Of a stretch of 64,000 bases of DNA, positions 1 to 8,716 are shown piece after piece. Positions within the stretch are counted from its first letter, which is position 1. The number at the start of each line of letters is the position of its first letter. This stretch comes from Chelativorans alearensis (GTDB lineage: Bacteria > Pseudomonadota > Alphaproteobacteria > Rhizobiales > Rhizobiaceae): assembly GCF_010993735.1 (NCBI RefSeq), contig NZ_WQNI01000005.1, positions 250,501-314,500 on the forward strand. Direction: 5' to 3'. The position numbers were made by a program, and so were the translations under genes. Under the pieces are notes generated by a model. It saw only the letters and a list, made by a program, of their open reading frames with translations, had not been told where the DNA came from and searched no databases.

Positions 1-40
1 GATGCTGGCCGACGGCGGCGTGTCGATCAACCGGACATAA
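1..40 (+). CDS. 3' end of an unidentified CDS
   Basis: A reading frame that enters from the left edge ends at TAA 38-40; its last residues read MLADGGVSINRT. This is too short to identify. The 206 bases between it and rpsU show no other gene. The assignment as coding rests only on the open frame up to the window edge and could be chance. Confidence 0.35.
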   Translation, partial: MLADGGVSINRT

Positions 41-246
41 ACGCCATTCGGCGGCCGCCGCCTGCCTGCGGCCGCCCTCCCCGCGGCGTGCACACCTCGC
101 CACAAAGTCACTCGACAAGCTGCGGATATTCTGCTATCAGCCCGCATCCTGCGGGAGATGTCTGCCGCGGGGCATTGGGTGTTGAGCCTGGCAAGCGCCA
201 AGAGGTTCGATGCCGCTATATATCAACGTTTTGACAGGAAGCCCAA

Positions 247-477
247 GTGCAGGTACTCGTCCGCGACAACAATGTTGACCAGGCGCTTCGCGCTCTGAAG
301 AAGAAGATGCAGCGCGAAGGTATTTTCCGCGAGATGAAGATGCGCGGGCATTATGAGAAGCCTTCGGAGAAGCGCGCGCGTGAAAAGGCCGAGGCCGTGC
401 GCCGCGCGCGAAAGCTGGCGCGCAAGCGCGCACAGCGTGAAGGCATCATCGGGGGCGGACGGGTAGCGGCACGCTGA
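247..477 (+). CDS. rpsU: 30S ribosomal protein S21 (GTG start)
   Basis: A 76-residue basic protein that matches bacterial S21 in length and pattern: an N-terminal [19 protein letters not shown], a central [17 protein letters not shown] segment, and a long Arg/Lys/Ala helix to the end. S21 binds the small ribosomal subunit near the 3' end of 16S rRNA and helps initiation. The start is GTG 247, preceded by AGGAAG about six bases upstream; no in-frame ATG fits. The Gly-rich tail GIIGGGR after the helix is common in alphaproteobacterial S21. The TPR lipoprotein gene follows downstream in the same direction, a neighbour pair common in rhizobia. Confidence 0.95.
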   Translation: MQVLVRDNNVDQALRALKKKMQREGIFREMKMRGHYEKPSEKRAREKAEAVRRARKLARKRAQREGIIGGGRVAAR

Positions 478-598
478 GTGCCCTTATTTTCGTCCTTTTC
501 CCCGCTTGAATGCGAAGGTGGCGCGATGGAAAGATCGCCGCCGCCTTTTTTATTGCGGCAATGCGGCCGCGCCTGAGCAGGAACGGACAGCGGAATCC

Positions 599-1453
599 AT
601 GGCTGATGTGATGATCTTGAGCAGAATGACGCGCCACGGGCGACTGGCGGCACTGGCGCTGGCGGCGCTCCTGCCGCTCGCCGCCTGCCAGTCGGCCGGC
701 GATGCGGTGGACAGTCTTGCCCAGATCGACACCGCGCAGGGTTCGGCCGAGAATATCGGCTCGCTTACGGCCGTCATCGAGCGCACGCCGAACGATCCCG
801 ACGCCTACAACGTGCGCGGCGCCGCCTATGGCCGGGCCGGGCGCTACAGCGAGGCATTGAAGGACTTCGACCAGGCGATCGCGCTTGCTCCGAACTCGCA
901 CCAGGCCTACGCCAACCGGGCGCTGATCCACCGGTACATGGGCGACCAGGGGAAGGCGCTGGCCGACTACAACAAGGCGATCGAGCTCAACCCGCGCTAC
1001 GACACAGCCTTCATCGGCCGCGGCGAGATCTACCGCCAGGCAGGCCGCACCAGTGAGGCCTTCCGCGACTTCGAGCAGGCCATCCAGCTCGACACCACCG
1101 ACCCGCGCGCCTATCACCGGCGCGGCCTGCTCTACCAGGCGAGCGGCCAGCACCAGTTCGCACTGGAGGATTTCGCCATGGCCATCTCGCTCGCCCCCGG
1201 CGAGCCTTATGGCTACAACGGACGCGGCCTCTCCTATCTCGCCCTCGGCGACGAGGAGAACGCCTTCTCCGACTTCAACACCGCCATCCGGCTGGACGAG
1301 AGCGTTGCCGAAAGCTGGGCCAACCAGGCGCTGATTTTCGAGCGGCGCGGCGAAATGGATCGGGCGGCGCGTTCCTATGCGCGCGCCCTGCAGCTCGACC
1401 CCGAATACGTACCTGCCCGCGAGGGCGTGGCGCGCACGCGCGGATCCGCCTGA
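599..1453 (+). CDS. TPR-repeat lipoprotein (NlpI-like)
   Basis: From ATG 599 the protein has a signal peptide ending in a lipobox (LPLAAC, lipidated Cys about residue 30), so it is probably anchored in a membrane facing the periplasm. The rest is a run of about seven tetratricopeptide repeats, seen as recurring blocks of the type DPDAYNVRGAAYGRAGRYSEALKDF with A/Y/G at helix-packing positions. TPR arrays are protein-interaction scaffolds; NlpI-type lipoproteins recruit peptidoglycan hydrolases, but that role is only an analogy here. The frame is open back to 506; ATG 599, 611 and 626 are all possible starts, all upstream of the lipobox. Family assignment is secure, partner unknown. Confidence 0.85.
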   Translation: MADVMILSRMTRHGRLAALALAALLPLAACQSAGDAVDSLAQIDTAQGSAENIGSLTAVIERTPNDPDAYNVRGAAYGRAGRYSEALKDFDQAIALAPNSHQAYANRALIHRYMGDQGKALADYNKAIELNPRYDTAFIGRGEIYRQAGRTSEAFRDFEQAIQLDTTDPRAYHRRGLLYQASGQHQFALEDFAMAISLAPGEPYGYNGRGLSYLALGDEENAFSDFNTAIRLDESVAESWANQALIFERRGEMDRAARSYARALQLDPEYVPAREGVARTRGSA

Positions 1454-1462
1454 TGCGCTTGG

Positions 1463-1500
1463 TCTGACCCAAACAGATACCGTCTGTCAGGTCGCACCAC
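1463..1500. repeat. short copy of a dispersed hairpin repeat (CTGACCCAAACAGAT family)
   Basis: Ten bases after the TPR gene stop lies TCTGACCCAAACAGAT, a five-base spacer region, then TCTGTCAGGTCGCACCAC. The same left and right end sequences recur at 48853-48964, where they are separated by extra sequence and each end forms its own hairpin. Here ACAGA/TCTGT can pair as a small stem. It lies just past a stop codon, so it could act in 3' end formation. Confidence 0.6.
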
Positions 1501-1561
1501 GGGGAACCATTCCCGCTTCCGTTCTGTTTTGCGTCCAAGAAACAGAACGGGAGTTCGAGCG

Positions 1562-2053
1562 ATGAAGAAAAGCGCACCTGCGGCGCTCGCCGCGGTCTTC
1601 GCCGTGTCGGCGAGCGCCTTGCCTGCCGCCGCCCAGGAACGCACGGAAGTCGGCATCCTCGATTGCATCATCGAAGGCGGCGTGGATATTGCGATCGTGA
1701 CGTCCAAGGAGCTTTCCTGCACCTTCCAGCCGGCGGACGATACCCGCCCGCCCGAGAGCTATGTCGGCGTTGTCAACAAGTTCGGCCTCGAAGCCGGCGT
1801 TACGGGCGAGCGCGTGATGCGCTGGCTGGTGATGGCGCCCACCACCACCGACCCCTACGCGCCCGGCGCACTTGAAGACGATTATGTGGGCGCCAGCGCC
1901 GAGGTTACCGCAGGCATAGGCGGCGGCGCCAACGTGCTGTGGAGCGGAACCTACAAGAACCTGATCCTGCAGCCCCTGAGCCTGCAGGCGCAGACAGGTT
2001 TGAACCTGGCGGTCGGCGTCAGCGAGTTCCAGTTGCGCTCGACGGCGTTGTAG
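1562..2053 (+). CDS. DUF992 family secreted protein
   Basis: A 163-residue protein with a typical Sec signal peptide (MKKSAPAALAAVFAVSASALPAAAQ, cleavage about residue 25) followed by a DUF992-type domain. It carries the family pattern: a start like RTEVGILDC, a second Cys in the ELSCTF strand, and Gly-rich strands toward the end. Members are small exported proteins common in Hyphomicrobiales; no function is established. ATG 1562 is preceded by GGGAG at good distance. It stands alone, with a convergent toxin gene downstream. Confidence 0.8.
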   Translation: MKKSAPAALAAVFAVSASALPAAAQERTEVGILDCIIEGGVDIAIVTSKELSCTFQPADDTRPPESYVGVVNKFGLEAGVTGERVMRWLVMAPTTTDPYAPGALEDDYVGASAEVTAGIGGGANVLWSGTYKNLILQPLSLQAQTGLNLAVGVSEFQLRSTAL

Positions 2054-2107
2054 ACATTGGGTGATAAGAGACCGGCGGCTTCCCCGCCGCCGGCGGTGGG
2101 ATGTGCC

Positions 2108-2533
2108 TCACAGCCCCCGGAAGGGGTTGGTGATATGCAGCAGGCCTTCGACATGCAGACCATCCCGCATATCTTCCGACCACAGAACGGAACAACCGCT
2201 GTCGAGCGCCGACGCTACGATAAGCCCGTCATAGACAGATAATCCGTAGCGTTGTGCCAGCGCCGACCCATTCTGGTGAATGCGCAGCGTCATATCCTCG
2301 ACCTGCAAAAGGCCCCGTACGCTCTCGATGAACAGTTGCACCTCATCCCAGCTCAAACGCATCTTACGCCGCCCCGCATTGGCGATCTCGTTCAGCACTT
2401 GAACGCTGATGACACCACCACGGCCGACGATATCTTCCGCCCGCTGCGCCTTTTGGCGGTCATCGGAGGCGAGATAGAGGATTACGTTGGTATCGATGAA
2501 AGCAGACGGGCTCTTGTCTGCTCTACCGAGCAT
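2108..2533 (-). CDS. PIN-domain ribonuclease toxin (VapC-like)
   Basis: A 141-residue PIN domain. The acidic metal-binding residues are visible: Asp in FIDTNVILYL near the N terminus, Glu in the NEIANAG helix, and Asp in SVYDGLIVASAL with a second acidic residue in the SEDM segment. VapC toxins are Mg-dependent RNases, often cutting tRNA or rRNA. The gene overlaps the upstream antitoxin gene by 11 nt, the translational coupling usual for toxin-antitoxin pairs. The partner is of AbrB/MazE type, so VapBC is the best name. Target RNA cannot be told. Confidence 0.85.
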   Translation of the reverse strand: MLGRADKSPSAFIDTNVILYLASDDRQKAQRAEDIVGRGGVISVQVLNEIANAGRRKMRLSWDEVQLFIESVRGLLQVEDMTLRIHQNGSALAQRYGLSVYDGLIVASALDSGCSVLWSEDMRDGLHVEGLLHITNPFRGL

Positions 2534-2753
2534 TCAATTCGTCCCGGTCGAAGCGAAAGTCGGCAGGCAGACGTCCGCGAAACTGCTGAAGGCGCTGCAG
2601 GAGCGCCTTGCGGTCAGGCTTCTTGGCTATTGCCAGGGAGCGCAGGCCCTCCGCATGGAGGTCTATCTCGTCACCTTCCTTCAACTCCAAAAGCTGGACC
2701 ACCGAGGAAGGAAGGCGGATGGCAAGACTGTTGCCCCATTTGGAAACACGCAT
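2523..2753 (-). CDS. AbrB/MazE-type antitoxin (VapB-like)
   Basis: A 76-residue swapped-hairpin AbrB-family protein: MRVSKWGNSLAIRLPSSVV, then LKEGDEIDLHAEG, followed by a C-terminal tail rich in basic and acidic residues that would wrap the PIN toxin. It should neutralise the VapC-like toxin and repress its own promoter. The frame runs further upstream, but homology begins at this Met and a GGAGG lies ahead of it. It is first in the two-gene operon, directly downstream of a perfect inverted repeat. Confidence 0.85.
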   Translation of the reverse strand: MRVSKWGNSLAIRLPSSVVQLLELKEGDEIDLHAEGLRSLAIAKKPDRKALLQRLQQFRGRLPADFRFDRDELNAR

Positions 2754-2766
2754 GCCCGACCTCCAT

Positions 2767-2809
2767 TGATATACATCTTTTATATGTATATCAGGAAGTG
2801 GCGTGTCAA
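2767..2809 (-). promoter_or_regulatory. promoter and operator of the VapBC-like pair
   Basis: A perfect 10-bp inverted repeat, TGATATACAT at 2767-2776 and ATGTATATCA at 2784-2793, separated by 7 bp, lies 14 bases ahead of the antitoxin start. A consensus -35 TTGACA (minus strand, 2804-2809) sits 19 bases from TATAAA (2779-2784) inside the repeat. AbrB-type antitoxins commonly autorepress at such sites, so this is the probable binding site. Promoter boxes are by eye. Confidence 0.7.
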
Positions 2810-2810
2810 C

Positions 2811-2838
2811 AAAAAAGCCCGGCCACAATGGCCGGGCT
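2811..2838 (-). terminator. Rho-independent terminator of the pnt operon
   Basis: Read on the minus strand, a perfect 10-bp GC-rich stem (AGCCCGGCCA, loop TTG, TGGCCGGGCT) is followed by a T run. It lies about 25 bases past the pntB stop and just ahead of the promoter of the toxin-antitoxin pair, insulating the two units. Confidence 0.85.
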
Positions 2839-2862
2839 CTTCAATTCCTGTTTGAGCCGCAC

Positions 2863-4260
2863 TCAGCTCTCCAGAGCCTTGACGATGTCTTCCGTCATCT
2901 TCTTGGCGTCGCCCAGGAGCATCATCGTGCCGTCCTTGTAGAACAGCGTGTTGTCGATGCCGGCATAGCCGGAGCCGAGCGAGCGCTTGACGAAGAGGCA
3001 GGTGCGGGCCTTGTCCACTTCCAGGATCGGCATGCCGTAGATGGGCGAGGTCTTGTCGTCGCGGGCCGCCGGGTTCGTCACGTCGTTGGCACCGATAACA
3101 TAGGCGACGTCGGCCTGGGCGAACTCGGAGTTGATGTCCTCCAGCTCGAACACCTCGTCGTACGGCACCTGGGCTTCGGCGAGCAGCACGTTCATGTGGC
3201 CCGGCATGCGGCCGGCCACCGGGTGGATGGCGTACTTCACCTCTACGCCGGCGGCCTTCAGCTTGTCGGCCATCTCGCGCAGCGCGTGCTGCGCCTGGGC
3301 GACGGCCATGCCGTAGCCGGGCACGATGATGACCTTCTGCGCATTCTGCATCAGATAGGCTGCATCGTCGGCCGACCCCTGCTTGACCGTACGCTCGATA
3401 CCGTCATCCGCCGCTACCGCCGTCTCACCGCCGAAGCCGCCGAGGATGACGGAAATGAAGGAGCGGTTCATCCCCTTGCACATGATGTAGGACAGGATCG
3501 CGCCGGAGGAGCCGACCAGCGCGCCGGTGATGATGAGCGCCAGATTGCCGAGCGTGAAGCCGATGCCGGCCGCTGCCCACCCCGAGTAGGAGTTGAGCAT
3601 CGAGACCACCACCGGCATATCGGCGCCACCGATGGGGATGATGATGAGCACGCCGAGCGCCAGCGACAGAAGGACGATGAGCCAGAAGACCGTGTGGCTC
3701 TGCCCCATCACCAGCATGGCGATAAGAATGACCAGCGCGATGCCGATGCCGGCGTTGACCATATGCCGCATGGGCAGGAGGATCGGCTTGCCCGACATGC
3801 GGCCGTCGAGCTTCAGGAAGGCGATGATGGAGCCGGTGAAGGTGACAGCACCGATGGCGACGCCGAGCGACATCTCGACCAGCGCCTGCCCATGGATGGC
3901 GCCGAGCGTGCCGATGTCGAAGCTTTCCGGCGAATAGAGCGCGGCGGCCGCGACCATGACGGCGGCAAGCCCGACGAGCGAGTGGAAGGCGGCGACGAGC
4001 TGCGGCATCTTCGTCATCTGGATGCGCCGGGCGATCACCGCGCCGACCGAGCCGCCGATGGCCAGCCCCAGGACGATGAGCAGGAAGCCACCTGCCGACG
4101 GCGTGGCGAACGCAAGCGTCGTGAGGATGGCGATCCCCATGCCCACCATGCCGTAGAGATTGCCCTGGCGGCTGGTTGTCGGGTGCGAAAGCCCCCTCAG
4201 CGCCAGGATGAAGAGGATGCCGGAGACGAGATAGAGGAAGGATGCAAGATTGGCGCTCAC
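2863..4260 (-). CDS. pntB: NAD(P) transhydrogenase subunit beta
   Basis: The 465-residue PntB has about eight to nine N-terminal membrane helices followed by the NADP(H)-binding domain III with motif VPGYGMAVAQAQ and the ending KRSLGSGYAGIDN..FYKDGTMMLLGDAKK. With PntAA and PntAB it forms the proton-translocating enzyme that transfers hydride between NADH and NADP+ and supplies NADPH. The start is GTG 4260 (VSANLASFLYLVSG), one base after the pntAB stop; an upstream ATG in frame at 4371 lies inside pntAB and is not credible. Last gene of the operon. Confidence 0.95.
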   Translation of the reverse strand: MSANLASFLYLVSGILFILALRGLSHPTTSRQGNLYGMVGMGIAILTTLAFATPSAGGFLLIVLGLAIGGSVGAVIARRIQMTKMPQLVAAFHSLVGLAAVMVAAAALYSPESFDIGTLGAIHGQALVEMSLGVAIGAVTFTGSIIAFLKLDGRMSGKPILLPMRHMVNAGIGIALVILIAMLVMGQSHTVFWLIVLLSLALGVLIIIPIGGADMPVVVSMLNSYSGWAAAGIGFTLGNLALIITGALVGSSGAILSYIMCKGMNRSFISVILGGFGGETAVAADDGIERTVKQGSADDAAYLMQNAQKVIIVPGYGMAVAQAQHALREMADKLKAAGVEVKYAIHPVAGRMPGHMNVLLAEAQVPYDEVFELEDINSEFAQADVAYVIGANDVTNPAARDDKTSPIYGMPILEVDKARTCLFVKRSLGSGYAGIDNTLFYKDGTMMLLGDAKKMTEDIVKALES

Positions 4261-4261
4261 G

Positions 4262-4675
4262 TCACTTGTCCTTCTTCTTGTACATCGCCAGCATCCGCTG
4301 GGTGACGAGGAAGCCGCCGAAGATGTTGACCGAAGCAAGCACCAACGCGACGAAGCCGAAGCCGGTGGCAAGCCCGGAAGCAGAGATGCCGACTGCCAGA
4401 AGCGCGCCGACGACGATGACCGAGGAGATGGCGTTGGTGACCGACATCAGCGGTGTATGCAGCGCCGGGGTCACCGACCACACGACATAATAGCCGACGA
4501 AGATTGCCAGCACGAAAATTGCAAGGCGGAAGACGAAGGGGTCGATGGCCCCGCCCGTCGCGCCATGCGCGAGCGCGCCGGCGGCATCGGCCGCTTCCAT
4601 ATTCTCGAAGGCGGCGCGCACGCCCGCCGTGGCGCGCTCGAGTTGTTCGAGCGCCTGTTCGACAGTGTTTTCCAT
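4262..4675 (-). CDS. pntAB: NAD(P) transhydrogenase subunit alpha part 2 (membrane)
   Basis: A 137-residue membrane protein with three to four hydrophobic helices ([41 protein letters not shown] and following), which is the membrane domain that ends PntA in enterobacteria but is a separate gene in alphaproteobacteria. Its start overlaps the pntAA stop by one base (TGATG). The first ~45 residues form a charged soluble helix that may contact PntAA. It lies between pntAA and pntB in the operon. Confidence 0.93.
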   Translation of the reverse strand: MENTVEQALEQLERATAGVRAAFENMEAADAAGALAHGATGGAIDPFVFRLAIFVLAIFVGYYVVWSVTPALHTPLMSVTNAISSVIVVGALLAVGISASGLATGFGFVALVLASVNIFGGFLVTQRMLAMYKKKDK

Positions 4676-6027
4676 CAGGCTTCTCCCCCGGATTTGCGCG
4701 TGGCGGGCTTCCTGGCTGAAGCTGTCGACCTGCGCTTGGCGCCCCCCGTGCCGGCCGCCTTCCCGGAAGCGGGCTCGCCTTGCTGAAGCTCCGGCGAAGC
4801 GGGCTTCGTCGCCGCCCTGCGCCGCGCCGGCGTCTTCTTGGGTGCGGCTTTGGGCGCCGGCTCGACATCCTTGGCAGAGCCGGCAAAGTTCGGGTGCACC
4901 ACCGCGCCGTCATGGGTGAGCATGGTGGCTTTCACCAGCTCATCCTCGAAGTCGATGGCGAGCGCCTGTTTCTCCTTGTCGACCATCGTCTCCAGGAAGG
5001 CGAAGAGGTTGCGCGCGTAGAGCAGCGAGGCGGAGGCGGCGACGCGGCCCGGCACGTTGAGATGACCGAGGATCTTGACACCGTTTGCCGTGGTGACGAC
5101 TTCGCCGGCCTTCGCGCCCTCGACATTGCCGCCGCGCTCTACCGCGAGATCGACGATAACGGAGCCCGGCCGCATGGACTTCACCATCTGAGCCGACACC
5201 AGGCGCGGCGCCGGCCGACCGGGGATGAGGGCGGTGGTGATGACGATGTCCTGCTTGGCGATGTGGTCGGCGACGAGCTCTCCTTGAGCCTTTTTCTCGT
5301 CATCCGTCAGCTCACGCGCGTAGCCGCCTTCGCCCGAGGCGTCCTTCAAAGCGTCGGTCATGATGAACTTGGCGCCGAGGGAGGCGACCTGTTCGCCCGC
5401 CGCCGCGCGCACATCGGTCGCCGTCACCACGGCGCCGAGGCGGCGCGCCGTGGCAATGGCCTGCAAGCCGGCGACGCCGGCGCCCATGACGAACACCTTG
5501 GCCGCCGGCACCGTGCCCGCGGCAGTCATCATCATCGGCAATGCCCGGTCGTATTCGGCCGCCGCATCGATGACGGCACGGTAGCCGGCTAGGTTCGCCT
5601 GGCTCGACAAGACGTCCATCGACTGGGCACGCGTTATGCGCGGCATGAACTCCATGGCAAACGCCGTGATGCCGGCTTTCGCCATCGCCGCCACCTCGGC
5701 CTCGTTGCCGTAGGGGTCCATGGTGGCGATGACGACGGCGCCTGGTCTGTAGGTTTTCAGCTCGGCGGCCGTCGGGCGACGCAGCTTCAGCACCACGTCG
5801 GCCTTGGCGGCGTCCGCCGCCTTGCCGATCGCTGCCCCGGCTTGCTTGAAATCCTCGTCCGGGATGCGCGAGAGGCTGCCGGCGTCCTTTTCGACCGTCA
5901 CATCGAAGCCGAGGCCGGCAAGCCGCTTCACCGTGTCGGGCGAGACCGCCACGCGCGGCTCGTTGCCGGCGACCTCCCTGGGCACGAAAATCGTCTGTCC
6001 CACCGTCGTATCCTTGTCGTTGGACAT
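4675..6027 (-). CDS. pntAA: NAD(P) transhydrogenase subunit alpha part 1, with long basic tail
   Basis: The NAD(H)-binding domain I: N-terminal alanine-dehydrogenase-like half ([21 protein letters not shown]), Rossmann motif [10 protein letters not shown] at about residues 181-190, and the conserved [15 protein letters not shown] stretch. It is soluble and sits on the membrane parts. The core ends about residue 385; about 65 further residues are Ala/Lys/Pro/Arg-rich low complexity, not needed by the fold and absent from shorter homologues, so probably a disordered extension. First gene of pntAA-pntAB-pntB. Confidence 0.93.
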   Translation of the reverse strand: MSNDKDTTVGQTIFVPREVAGNEPRVAVSPDTVKRLAGLGFDVTVEKDAGSLSRIPDEDFKQAGAAIGKAADAAKADVVLKLRRPTAAELKTYRPGAVVIATMDPYGNEAEVAAMAKAGITAFAMEFMPRITRAQSMDVLSSQANLAGYRAVIDAAAEYDRALPMMMTAAGTVPAAKVFVMGAGVAGLQAIATARRLGAVVTATDVRAAAGEQVASLGAKFIMTDALKDASGEGGYARELTDDEKKAQGELVADHIAKQDIVITTALIPGRPAPRLVSAQMVKSMRPGSVIVDLAVERGGNVEGAKAGEVVTTANGVKILGHLNVPGRVAASASLLYARNLFAFLETMVDKEKQALAIDFEDELVKATMLTHDGAVVHPNFAGSAKDVEPAPKAAPKKTPARRRAATKPASPELQQGEPASGKAAGTGGAKRRSTASARKPATRKSGGEA

Positions 6028-6059
6028 CCCCCAGCGCGGGTGAGCCCGCGCGCCGCGCG

Positions 6060-6287
6060 TCAGCGCAGCATCCAGACGCCGAGCGCGCAGATGAGAATGA
6101 AGAGGATGAGGCTGGAAATGAAGCCTGCCGCGGTGAAGAAGCCGAAGGCCATCGCAATCAGCGTGGCGGCGACCACCAGGCAGGTGTATTTGGCAATCGT
6201 CAGGAAGAGGCTGTAGGTGCGTTCGTGTTCCGCGTAATCCATTTCCGCACCCTTTTCTGCCGGTTCATCCGGCTGTTTCTCTGCCAT
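6060..6287 (-). CDS. aa3-type cytochrome c oxidase subunit IV
   Basis: A 75-residue protein with the alphaproteobacterial subunit IV layout: an acidic, soluble N terminus with MDYAEHERTYSLFL, then two hydrophobic helices separated by a short Phe/Gly turn. It would be an accessory single small subunit of the aa3 oxidase; it is often encoded beside pntAA rather than with the oxidase genes. ATG 6285-6287 is preceded by GAGGGGG. It lies 32 bases upstream of pntAA and is likely cotranscribed. Confidence 0.85.
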   Translation of the reverse strand: MAEKQPDEPAEKGAEMDYAEHERTYSLFLTIAKYTCLVVAATLIAMAFGFFTAAGFISSLILFILICALGVWMLR

Positions 6288-6552
6288 CGCATACCCCCTC
6301 GGGATGAAGACTGGCAAGGGGAATAGCGAAAACGCCGCCCAAGGGCAATGGGCCGCATGGACGCATGCCGCCCTATGCGCCGTTGCAGGAAGCGCGTGCC
6401 CGACCACGCCATCGTGACAAGTTGCACGGAAGCGACAATAGGTTGGCACTGGCCCCCATTTTTCTCCTCCTCGACCGCGGCTCCACAAGAGAATCCATGA
6501 AATGGCTTTATCGATCGGACGGAACCGGGTTTGATTAGCCGTCCGTTGGAAG

Positions 6553-7689
6553 ATGAGGGGCGAAGCGGTGCACTCTGCGACTTCACGACAAAAGAGCATT
6601 CTTGCAGTGCTCACGCTGGCTTTCTTGATGGGCCTGTTGGCGACCGTCGATTTGCGCGCCCAGGAGGAAGAGGCGCCGCCATCTCCGCAGCAACTGAAGG
6701 TCGGCGTCTATGTCAGCCCGCCATTCGTCATGAGGAGGGACGACGGCGGCTTCACCGGAATGGCGGTCGAGCTGTGGGAGCGGCTCGCCTCGGGGCTCGA
6801 CCTTCGGTTCGACTACGAGGAAATGCCCACCATCAGGGACCTTGTCCAGGCGACGGCCGATGGCGATCTCGACATCGCCCTGACCAACCTGACAATCACG
6901 GAAAGGCGCGCCGAACGTATCGATTTCACCCATCCCTGGTACGACGCCGGGCTGCGCGTGATGGTCAACGAGGACCAGGGCGCCGGCTTCTGGGACGTTG
7001 TCGCCGGCCTGCGGGAATCGGGCCATCTCAGGGCCTATGGCTGGCTCGCCTTCGTCATTGCTGTGGCCACGGTGCTGCTGACCCTGTTCGACCGGTGGTT
7101 CGACAAGGATTTCCCGCGCCGCTGGCGTGACGGGATCGCCGAGAGCTTCTATACGGTGATGTCGGTCGCCACCTCCGGCAAACCGGCGGCGCGCAAGAAC
7201 CTGTTCGGCTGGGTCGGGCGTATCTGGCAGGCGCTGTGGCTGGTCTGCGGGATTGCAGTGCTCGCCTACGTCACCTCGTCCGTCACCAGCGTCATGACGA
7301 CGCTGTCGCTCACCAACCAGATCAGCGGTATCGACGATCTGCAGGGCAAGACCGCCGGTGTCTTCACCGGCAGTGTGGCCGAGGAATACGCCCGTGAAAA
7401 CGGCATCGCCATCCGCTCATATCCCGAGATCGAGGAGGCCGTGACCGCTCTGGCCGACGGCCGCATCGACGCGGTGATCGCCGATGCGCCGGTGCTGGAA
7501 TATTACGCGCTCCGGCATCCGGACATGCAGATCACCGTGGTCGGCCGCATCTTCGCTCCGGACAAATACGGTTTCGGCCTGCAGCACACCAGCCCGCTGA
7601 CGCGGCCGCTCACGGTGGAGATCATCGGCGAGCATGAAAGCGGCGCACTTGAGACGTTGCGGACGAAATATTTCGGTGAGCGGGAGTAG
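6553..7689 (+). CDS. GluR0-like ligand-gated ion channel / periplasmic-binding membrane protein
   Basis: The 378 residues read as a prokaryotic ionotropic-glutamate-receptor layout: signal peptide (1-36), binding lobe S1 (about 48-140, with TNLTITERRAERIDFTHPWY, the Arg and Thr pattern of amino-acid-binding SBP3 folds), helix M1 (161-181), a re-entrant stretch FYTVMSVATSGKPA (199-212), helix M2 (222-248, ending AYVTSSVTSVMTTL, the place of the SYTANLAAF signature), then lobe S2 (255-375, with DAVIADAPVLEYY). Ordinary binding proteins lack the inserted helices. The pore segment lacks a potassium TVGYG motif, so ion choice is open. Start may instead be GTG 6568, which has a better spaced AGGGG. 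Confidence 0.8.
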   Translation: MRGEAVHSATSRQKSILAVLTLAFLMGLLATVDLRAQEEEAPPSPQQLKVGVYVSPPFVMRRDDGGFTGMAVELWERLASGLDLRFDYEEMPTIRDLVQATADGDLDIALTNLTITERRAERIDFTHPWYDAGLRVMVNEDQGAGFWDVVAGLRESGHLRAYGWLAFVIAVATVLLTLFDRWFDKDFPRRWRDGIAESFYTVMSVATSGKPAARKNLFGWVGRIWQALWLVCGIAVLAYVTSSVTSVMTTLSLTNQISGIDDLQGKTAGVFTGSVAEEYARENGIAIRSYPEIEEAVTALADGRIDAVIADAPVLEYYALRHPDMQITVVGRIFAPDKYGFGLQHTSPLTRPLTVEIIGEHESGALETLRTKYFGERE

Positions 7690-7691
7690 GC

Positions 7692-8531
<840 letters not shown>

Positions 8532-8716
8532 AGGTTGCTCCTCACATCTCAACGGCGTCATTCCGGAAGCCGAAGCGGTAGCGGAGGCTGTCCGGAATCC
8601 ATTCCGTGACCTTTCCTGTACCGGCCCGCTTCGCCGGAGCTTCAGCGAGGCGAGAATGGGTTCCGGACAAGCCTTCGCTGCCGCTCAGGCTTTCCGGGAT
8701 GAAGCCGCGTATCGCC

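Noticed and set aside
2071-2093. GC-rich hairpin between the DUF992 and toxin genes, considered as terminator
   Set aside because: Short stem and no T run on either strand.
2803-4305. Plus-strand open frame of 500 codons
   Set aside because: Antisense to pntB; no ribosome site or family motif.
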